In this document: in pieces, positions 13,797 to 18,275 of the stretch
Numbering within the stretch: the first letter of the stretch is position 1
How the letters are laid out: each line of letters begins with the position of its first letter
Source: an uncultured Burkholderiaceae bacterium
GTDB lineage: Bacteria; Pseudomonadota; Gammaproteobacteria; Burkholderiales; Burkholderiaceae
NCBI GenBank assembly: GCA_937871985.1
Contig: CALMPB010000377.1
Span: 1-18,275, forward strand
DNA: 18,275 bases
Reading direction: 5' to 3'
The notes under the pieces: generated by a model
The model's input: the letters and a program-made list of their open reading frames with translations, nothing else
Databases searched by the model: none
What the model was told of the DNA's origin: nothing
Made by a program: the position numbers and the translations under genes

Positions 13797-14897
13797 ATGG
13801 CCACGATTGAGGATCGGAAAGCAGCGCGAGACGCGAAGCTCGACGAGTTGCACGAGAAACTCGCTGGCGCGGTGGAACAACTCGTGTCAGGTGAGGATTG
13901 GAAACGAGCGCTCACGTTCGCTGCGAACTTCCGCAGCCGCTCATTCAACAACACGCTGCTGATCTGGGCACAGCATCAGGCGGCCTACGAACTCGGTCTG
14001 GTGCCTGACCCAGTCCCGTCGTATGTCGCCGGGTACAAGCAGTGGCAGGATCTCGGCCGCCAAGTACAGAAAGGGCAACCCGGGTATCAGATCCTCGCCC
14101 CGGTGACTGGTCGCTTCGCTTCAGCAACCCCTGCGGATGCGGATTCGTGGCGCAGGCTGCAGAAGTTCGAGAAGCCGCGCCCCGGCGAGGTGGTGCGGTC
14201 GAAGATGATCGGCGTGCGCCCCGCCTACGTGTGGGACGCCTCGCAAACTGCTGGCGATCCGCTCCCTGAAACGCCGCCACCGAAGATGCTCGAAGGCGAA
14301 GCACCCAAGGGTCTTTGGGCAGGCCTCGCTGCACAGATTGAAGCGGCAGGGTTCTCGCTGGGCGATGCACCGGATGCATCGTCAATTCATGGTGCGAACG
14401 GAGTGACGAACTACAGCGACCGCACCGTGTTCGTCCGCGCGGATATGGATGATGCCGCCCGGGTCAAGACCCTCGCGCACGAGTTGGGGCATGTGCTCAT
14501 GCACGACCCCGAAAGTGTAGACGTTCGCCTGCACCGCGGCATCGGCGAGGTTGAGGCTGAATCGGTGGCACTGATGATCGGTGCAGCACACGGCATGGAC
14601 ACGAGCATCTATTCGATCCCGTACGTCGCGAGCTGGGCAGCAAATGTGGACGGTAAAGAACCCGCCGAAATCGTTAAGGCGACCGGAGACCGGGTGCGAG
14701 CAACGGCGATGAAGATTCTCGATCAGCTCGATACCGAGCAGCTCGGCAATGGCACCCCTCCCGGCCTCGAACGGGATGCCCCGAAGCGACGTAGCCCGGG
14801 GGCAGAGCGGTCAGCTGCTGAGCATCGTCTCACGCGCTCGTCGGGTGCTATGTCTCGGCGAGAACCGGCTGTCACATCACCGAGGAGCCTGTCATGA
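13797..14897 (+). CDS. ArdC-type antirestriction protein (ssDNA-binding domain plus metallopeptidase)
   Basis: A 366-residue protein. Residues 1-150 hold the ArdC N-terminal ssDNA-binding domain, with FRSRSFNNTLLIWAQHQ (45-61) and GYKQWQDLGRQVQKGQPGYQ (79-98) as typical motifs. Residues about 170-290 hold an ImmA/IrrE-like peptidase with HELGH at 228-232 and an EVEAES segment (about 251-256) for the third zinc ligand. The last 50 residues are polar and low-complexity. ArdC proteins are carried by conjugative plasmids and protect incoming single-stranded DNA from host restriction. The ATG at 13797 is chosen over one nine codons upstream because GGAGG lies eight bases before it. It is the first gene of a plus-strand operon and overlaps the prim-pol gene (ATGA). 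Expression is probably controlled by the upstream operator array. Confidence 0.9.
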   Translation: MATIEDRKAARDAKLDELHEKLAGAVEQLVSGEDWKRALTFAANFRSRSFNNTLLIWAQHQAAYELGLVPDPVPSYVAGYKQWQDLGRQVQKGQPGYQILAPVTGRFASATPADADSWRRLQKFEKPRPGEVVRSKMIGVRPAYVWDASQTAGDPLPETPPPKMLEGEAPKGLWAGLAAQIEAAGFSLGDAPDASSIHGANGVTNYSDRTVFVRADMDDAARVKTLAHELGHVLMHDPESVDVRLHRGIGEVEAESVALMIGAAHGMDTSIYSIPYVASWAANVDGKEPAEIVKATGDRVRATAMKILDQLDTEQLGNGTPPGLERDAPKRRSPGAERSAAEHRLTRSSGAMSRREPAVTSPRSLS

Positions 14898-15814
14898 GCG
14901 AGCAGTTGAGTTCTTGCGCCGCCGTGCTGTCACAGATGCCCGCGAGCGTGAGCACTCTTGAGGTGGCGAGCAAGCTCGCGTCGTTCGGTGTGCCGGTGTT
15001 TCCGGTCTGGTCAAACTCGAAACGGCCAGTCACTCGCCACGGCTTCCACGACGCAACAACCGATGCCTGGCAGGTCGAAGCATGGTGGTCGACGGTTCCG
15101 AGCGCCTCACTCGCGGTGCCCACTGGCCAGGCATCAGGTGTTGTCGTGCTCGATGTCGATGTGCATGGTCGGGTCAACGGGTATGAGGCAGCAACTCGGG
15201 CGAAACGAGCAGGTCTGCTCACAGGGTGGGAACTGATGGCTCGCACACCATCCGGGGGCATGCACCTGTATTACCCCGCGGACCGAGCTGCCGAGCAACG
15301 CTCGTGGCAGTCAGCGGGCGCGGGCATCGACTTTCGCGGCGACGGCGGCTACATCATCGTGCCGCCGTCTGCTCGGTTGATCAGAGACCAGTTGGAGTAC
15401 TACACCGTGGAGCAAGTCAACAGCGGGTTCACGAACACTCTCGATGTCGATCGGCTGCGCGCGTTTCTTGAACCGAAGCCCGACAACCCTCGTCGAGTGT
15501 TCTCAACTGATCGACCAATGGATGTCGAGCGGCTCGCTGCATGGGTGTCACGTCTGCAGGAGGGCGAGCGCAACCATGGGCTGTTCTGGGCTGCCTGCAA
15601 GATGGCCGAAACCGACATCGCACAGGGTACTGCGCTTGACGCACTTACGACCGCTGGGAGTAATGCCGGGCTCACCGAGCGGGAGGTCGCAACGACCGTA
15701 CGCTCCGCATACCGAACTGTTCACGGCGCACCCGCAGGAGGACCAGCATCGGCGACTCCTTCAACACCAGATCGGCCGCCGCCGAGCACGGCGCAGGCAC
15801 GGGTGCTGTCATGA
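14894..15814 (+). CDS. AEP-type bifunctional primase/polymerase N-terminal domain protein
   Basis: A 306-residue protein with a prim-pol (archaeo-eukaryotic primase) domain. The catalytic DVD is at 87-89 in VVVLDVDVHG, the active-site His at 124 in SGGMHLYY, and GIDFRGDGGYIIVPPS at 144-159 closes the core. Residues about 205-285 form a helical C-terminal region (EGERNHGLFWAACKMAE) like those found after prim-pol domains on plasmids. There is no helicase domain, so a separate helicase or host enzyme would be needed. Expected role: priming or initiating replication of the mobile element. GAGGAG six bases before ATG supports the start; the gene overlaps ArdC and the DUF2637 gene by four bases each, so all are co-expressed during transfer or establishment. 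Confidence 0.9.
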   Translation: MSEQLSSCAAVLSQMPASVSTLEVASKLASFGVPVFPVWSNSKRPVTRHGFHDATTDAWQVEAWWSTVPSASLAVPTGQASGVVVLDVDVHGRVNGYEAATRAKRAGLLTGWELMARTPSGGMHLYYPADRAAEQRSWQSAGAGIDFRGDGGYIIVPPSARLIRDQLEYYTVEQVNSGFTNTLDVDRLRAFLEPKPDNPRRVFSTDRPMDVERLAAWVSRLQEGERNHGLFWAACKMAETDIAQGTALDALTTAGSNAGLTEREVATTVRSAYRTVHGAPAGGPASATPSTPDRPPPSTAQARVLS

Positions 15815-16455
15815 GCACGTCACAGAATGGTCACCGCTGGGCGGCACGCACAGCAGTCAGCGGCACGGTATTCATCGCCGTGGGTGCTTTCTGGTTGTCG
15901 TTCACCTCTCTCGCAGATCTCGCGCTGCGATCAGGGATCGGTGGCGGTCAGGCTTGGGCGTGGCCGCTCATCGTCGATGGCATCATCGTCGTCGCAACGG
16001 TTGCCGTTGTCGCCCTCGCTGGCAATCGCGCCGCCTGGTACCCATGGGCGCTCCTCACCGGTGGTGCGACCGTATCGGTCACCGCGAACGCGATCCACGC
16101 AGTAATCGCAGCCGACGCCGACGTTCCGAGTATCCTCGCCGGGGCCGTCGCAGCAGTACCACCGGTCGTACTGCTCGCGATCACGCACCTCACAGTGATC
16201 CTCACCCGAACAAACATCGCCATGTCAGCCGATTCGTCGAGCCAAGAGGACGATGACGAGGAGGCGATGCCGCCGGATCGACGAGATCTCGCTTCGGCAC
16301 TGCACGGCTTCGGATGGACAAATAAGCAGATTGCCCGCGAACTCGACGTACACCCGACAACCGTTGGCCGCTGGCTCACCACGGATGAACTGCCGCCGAC
16401 GGGAAGCGAGGTTCACCTACTGGCCAACACCGAATCACTTGAGGAGCAATCATGA
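15811..16455 (+). CDS. DUF2637 (Spd-like) membrane protein with C-terminal HTH
   Basis: A 214-residue protein. Four hydrophobic segments lie at about 13-38, 48-70, 77-100 and 105-131, the pattern of DUF2637 proteins found on actinobacterial conjugative elements and linked to plasmid spread (Spd). An acidic linker (SSQEDDDEEAMPP) leads to a helix-turn-helix-like segment at 159-189: DLASALHGFGWTNKQIAREL then VHPTTVGRWL. Membrane attachment plus a DNA-binding tail suggests it tethers element DNA at the membrane during transfer; that is inference. The start overlaps the prim-pol stop (ATGA) with a weak ribosome binding site, so translation is likely coupled. Confidence 0.82.
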   Translation: MSTSQNGHRWAARTAVSGTVFIAVGAFWLSFTSLADLALRSGIGGGQAWAWPLIVDGIIVVATVAVVALAGNRAAWYPWALLTGGATVSVTANAIHAVIAADADVPSILAGAVAAVPPVVLLAITHLTVILTRTNIAMSADSSSQEDDDEEAMPPDRRDLASALHGFGWTNKQIARELDVHPTTVGRWLTTDELPPTGSEVHLLANTESLEEQS

Positions 16456-16811
16456 ATGTCAAAGAATACGCCCGAACCACTGTCGGCGATGTCGCCGGGA
16501 TCGATGGCAACCCCGACGCTATAGAAGCCGCGTCGATCCGACACCGCAGTGGACTGTCGATCGACCCTGCCGCGGTTCGTGCTCGTGGGGTTGAGTGGGT
16601 GCGTCCCACCGATCTCATGGTCCGTGGCGGATCACGTGTCGCAGGAGCCGGGATCGACTTCCAGCGAGAGCTTGCACGTCGCGCCCGCACCGCAACAACA
16701 GAGCGGATGCACGCAGTCGGTGATCATGCTCGCAGGCTCCCACCACTGTCGGCATTCGGTCGAGGCGGCACGGATCGCGGTGTCGAACGAAGCGCTGTCG
16801 GCATGCGCTGA
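16452..16811 (+). CDS. Hypothetical protein of mobile-element operon
   Basis: A 119-residue protein that I do not recognise. It is polar and arginine-rich with no membrane segment: the N-terminus is MNVKEYARTTVGDVAGIDGN, the middle has RGVEWVRPTDLMVRGGSRVA, and a basic helix FQRELARRARTATTERMHA follows. The latter two suggest binding to nucleic acid or a partner protein, but no motif is diagnostic. GAGGAG five bases before ATG and an ATGA overlap with the DUF2637 gene strongly support that it is translated. A 94-bp gap follows, holding only the ribosome binding site of the next gene near its end. Confidence 0.75.
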   Translation: MNVKEYARTTVGDVAGIDGNPDAIEAASIRHRSGLSIDPAAVRARGVEWVRPTDLMVRGGSRVAGAGIDFQRELARRARTATTERMHAVGDHARRLPPLSAFGRGGTDRGVERSAVGMR

Positions 16812-16905
16812 TCGGCAGCGGGCATGGAGGCTGATGATGCGTACGAACACGGTGAAGCGATTCGTGGGAACCGGTGCGCACCTGTCTTCCAGGAGGTTCC
16901 CCACA

Positions 16906-17754
16906 ATGACTACAAAAACCCGAAACGCAGCGCCCGAGAACTACGTGAGCAGCGAAGGTTTACGCCGGGTGCTCAATCGGCTGCATCAGCAAGGCGCAGG
17001 TGCCTGGCAACACGATCCAGTCGCCGCCGACCTGATGGGCTTTGCAGCTGACAAGTACGCTGCTCTCGCCAGACGACACGGTCTCGACCCGTGGGAGGCT
17101 GCAAGCGCCGCATTCGATGTGATGCGGCTTCGATCCACCCGGCAAGCCAACGATCCCTGGGCAGTCGTCACTCGTGGTGTGCAGATTACGTGCATCGCTG
17201 AGGAACGCGGCCAAGGTCTACTGTGCTCGACAAACAAGGCTCGCCGCCCGCATATCTCGCAGTTGCACGATCCTGAGAGGATCTCCGATCGTGAGACACC
17301 GCTCAGTGACTATCACCCTGCCTTCCATTTCGAGGAAGACTTCAGCATCGACGACGAATCTGAAGTTGGCGTGTTCGACGACCCAGAGCAGACTGCTACG
17401 CAGGCTGTTGTCGAGTGCGTATCGATGCTGACCGGTCTCGGCTGGCCAGAGGACGTGGCGCTCCATGCAACCGAATATGTGTGTGAGGCTCTGGCGAGGC
17501 TCGGTAATCGTTCAACGGCGTACGAGTCGCTGCGTCGAGATCGCCACGCGCTCGCATTTCTTGATCTCCCACGCACTTCGTGGACTGCTCTCTTGCGTGC
17601 TCTGCTCGGCAACCCGAGCCCCGCACTCTGCGCAACGCCCGCTGGTCGCGGAGTCTTGCTTCGCCTTGTCGTTGGCGAACCGCTCCGTTCAATCCTTCGA
17701 GACGACGATCTCGTGCTCTCGATCGCGATGAACGCCCCAAAGCAGGGCAGGTGA
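16906..17754 (+). CDS. Hypothetical mobile-element protein, possibly sigma-like helical fold
   Basis: A 282-residue protein without a family I can name. The frame is open from 16549, but AGGAGG at 16891-16896, nine bases before the ATG at 16906, fixes the start and the upstream part only shadows the 119-residue gene. Residues about 38-115 (AALARRHGLDPWEAASAAFD, then NDPWAVVTRGVQITCIAEER, then LLCSTNKARRPHIS) have the rhythm of a helical, sigma-region-2-like or other DNA-binding module; this is a weak impression. An acidic stretch (about 140-165, FEEDFSIDDESEVGVFDD) separates it from a helical C-terminal half. It lies between the ArdC/prim-pol operon and the ParB-like gene, six bases before the latter, so it probably serves replication, partition or transfer of the element. 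Confidence 0.75.
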   Translation: MTTKTRNAAPENYVSSEGLRRVLNRLHQQGAGAWQHDPVAADLMGFAADKYAALARRHGLDPWEAASAAFDVMRLRSTRQANDPWAVVTRGVQITCIAEERGQGLLCSTNKARRPHISQLHDPERISDRETPLSDYHPAFHFEEDFSIDDESEVGVFDDPEQTATQAVVECVSMLTGLGWPEDVALHATEYVCEALARLGNRSTAYESLRRDRHALAFLDLPRTSWTALLRALLGNPSPALCATPAGRGVLLRLVVGEPLRSILRDDDLVLSIAMNAPKQGR

Positions 17755-17760
17755 GCAATC

Positions 17761-18275
17761 ATGAGCGGCGACCAGGGCGGTATCGAACTCGACCGATCGG
17801 TAGACACGATCATGGTCGGGATCAGGCACCGCGCTGAGCTTGGCGACATCGACTCACTCGCAGAATCCATCAAAAGATGCGGGCTGCTCCAGCCGATTAC
17901 CATCACCCTCGATGGCACGCTACTGTGTGGTGCGCGCAGGCTCGCCGCGATCAAGAAGCTCGGCTGGTCAACGGTGAAGGTGTGGGTGAGATCCGGGATC
18001 TCGGGAAAGCTTGCGCACCTACTTGCTGAGCAGGACGAGAACGTGCTGCATAAGCCCCTCACACAACTCGAGAATGCGACGCTCTACCGCGAGATCCGCG
18101 AATTGATTCGCGAAGACGCTGCCCGCCGGAAGGCTTCAACGCAGTTCAGCTCCGAATATCAACCGGGAAGTGACGGTCCCGAAAAATTTTCGGGACCGTC
18201 ACAGGCTCTGGGTGATGCCCGAGAACAGGCTGCAAGCATGCTGCCCGACGCACCCTCATTTATGACGATGGACAA
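17761..18275 (+). CDS. ParB-like partition/regulatory protein (5' part)
   Basis: The visible 171 residues begin with a ParB N-terminal domain: IDSLAESIKRCGLLQPITIT (30-49) is box I and GARRLAAIKKLG (57-68) is box II, the CTPase/DNA-binding signature of ParB/Spo0J/Noc-like proteins. Residues about 80-130 (HLLAEQDENVLHKPL then LYREIRELI) continue the family pattern. The reading frame passes through a 33-bp palindrome (codons about 137-148) without a stop and is still open at the window end. ATG 17761 has AGGTGAG upstream and starts six bases after the preceding stop, so it belongs to the same operon. On mobile elements such proteins serve partition or act as transfer regulators; which one cannot be decided without the rest. 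Confidence 0.88.
   Translation, partial: MSGDQGGIELDRSVDTIMVGIRHRAELGDIDSLAESIKRCGLLQPITITLDGTLLCGARRLAAIKKLGWSTVKVWVRSGISGKLAHLLAEQDENVLHKPLTQLENATLYREIRELIREDAARRKASTQFSSEYQPGSDGPEKFSGPSQALGDAREQAASMLPDAPSFMTMD
18170..18202. repeat. Perfect 33-bp palindrome inside the ParB-like gene
   Basis: Two perfect 16-bp arms flank a single A. The left arm is GTGACGGTCCCGAAAA (18170-18185) and the right arm TTTTCGGGACCGTCAC (18187-18202). It lies in frame within the ParB-like coding sequence and encodes DGPEKFSGPS. Candidate roles: a ParB or replication-protein binding site, a palindromic insertion, or a cruciform/transfer site. Coding function alone would not demand such symmetry. Confidence 0.85.

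Noticed and set aside
13639..13962. Plus-strand ORF overlapping the ArdC start
   Set aside because: Arg/Ser-rich out-of-frame translation inside ArdC. Only its internal ATG 13678 with GAGGAGG is of interest, as a possible leader, and is noted as a finding.
16549..16905. Long N-terminal extension of the 282-residue protein
   Set aside because: It overlaps the 119-residue gene in another frame, while AGGAGG just before ATG 16906 marks the real start.
1..18275. CRISPR array, tRNA/rRNA genes, transposases, integrase or attachment sites
   Set aside because: No regularly spaced direct repeats, cloverleaf-like segment, DDE/recombinase motifs or terminal repeats were seen by eye.

Overview
The window looks like a piece of an actinobacterial mobile element, probably an integrative and conjugative element (ICE) or conjugative plasmid carrying a defence island. 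Evidence for Actinobacteria: moderately high GC with GC-rich third codon positions in most genes, strong GGAGG-type ribosome binding sites, ATGA start/stop overlaps, and typical actinobacterial families (DUF2637/Spd-like membrane protein, MAB_1171c/DUF6545 membrane protein, DUF91/NucS-like nuclease). Genus cannot be assigned; Micrococcales would fit.

Region 1 (1-10031, all minus strand) is a tightly packed operon read right to left: an excisionase-type HTH protein, an MmeI-family adenine methyltransferase, an SF2 (DEFHH-box) helicase/translocase, a GIY-YIG (T5orf172-like) nuclease, a large RloC/PrrC-like AAA_13 ATPase with a CxxC zinc-hook-like motif, a DUF91/NucS-like PD-(D/E)XK protein, and the start of one more gene that leaves the window and may encode a kinase-like fold. 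Four of the junctions are translational overlaps (three of 4 bp, one of 1 bp), so most of these genes should be made together. The methyltransferase N-terminus lacks a recognisable nuclease D...ExK, so I infer that cleavage was handed to the separate helicase and GIY-YIG proteins. That would make this a split restriction-modification-like system, possibly with an anticodon-nuclease-like or ATPase backup. It does not match the hallmark gene sets I know for BREX, DISARM or classical type I/III systems. It is the strongest candidate for an under-described system here.

Region 2 (10069-13459) holds a short palindrome upstream of the HTH gene, a small plus-strand zinc-ribbon-like gene, and a minus-strand operon XRE regulator - ImmA/IrrE protease - seven-helix MAB_1171c-type membrane protein - membrane-anchored alpha/beta hydrolase, the last three joined by ATGA overlaps.

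Region 3 (13460-13796) is a 337-bp divergent control region. It carries four good and one weak copies of a 14-bp palindrome with consensus TTGGGCATGCCCAA, spaced 22-23 bp (or twice that) centre to centre. Candidate divergent promoters lie among them, and a hairpin sits just before the next gene's ribosome binding site. The natural reader is the neighbouring XRE protein, with ImmA as the likely anti-repressor, as in the ICEBs1 ImmR/ImmA switch.

Region 4 (13797-18275, all plus strand) is mobile-element backbone: ArdC-type antirestriction protein, AEP prim-pol replication protein, DUF2637 membrane protein with a C-terminal HTH, two unrecognised proteins, and a ParB-like protein cut by the window edge. 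The ParB-like gene contains a perfect 33-bp palindrome inside its reading frame. No rRNA, tRNA, CRISPR, transposase, integrase or attachment site was seen.
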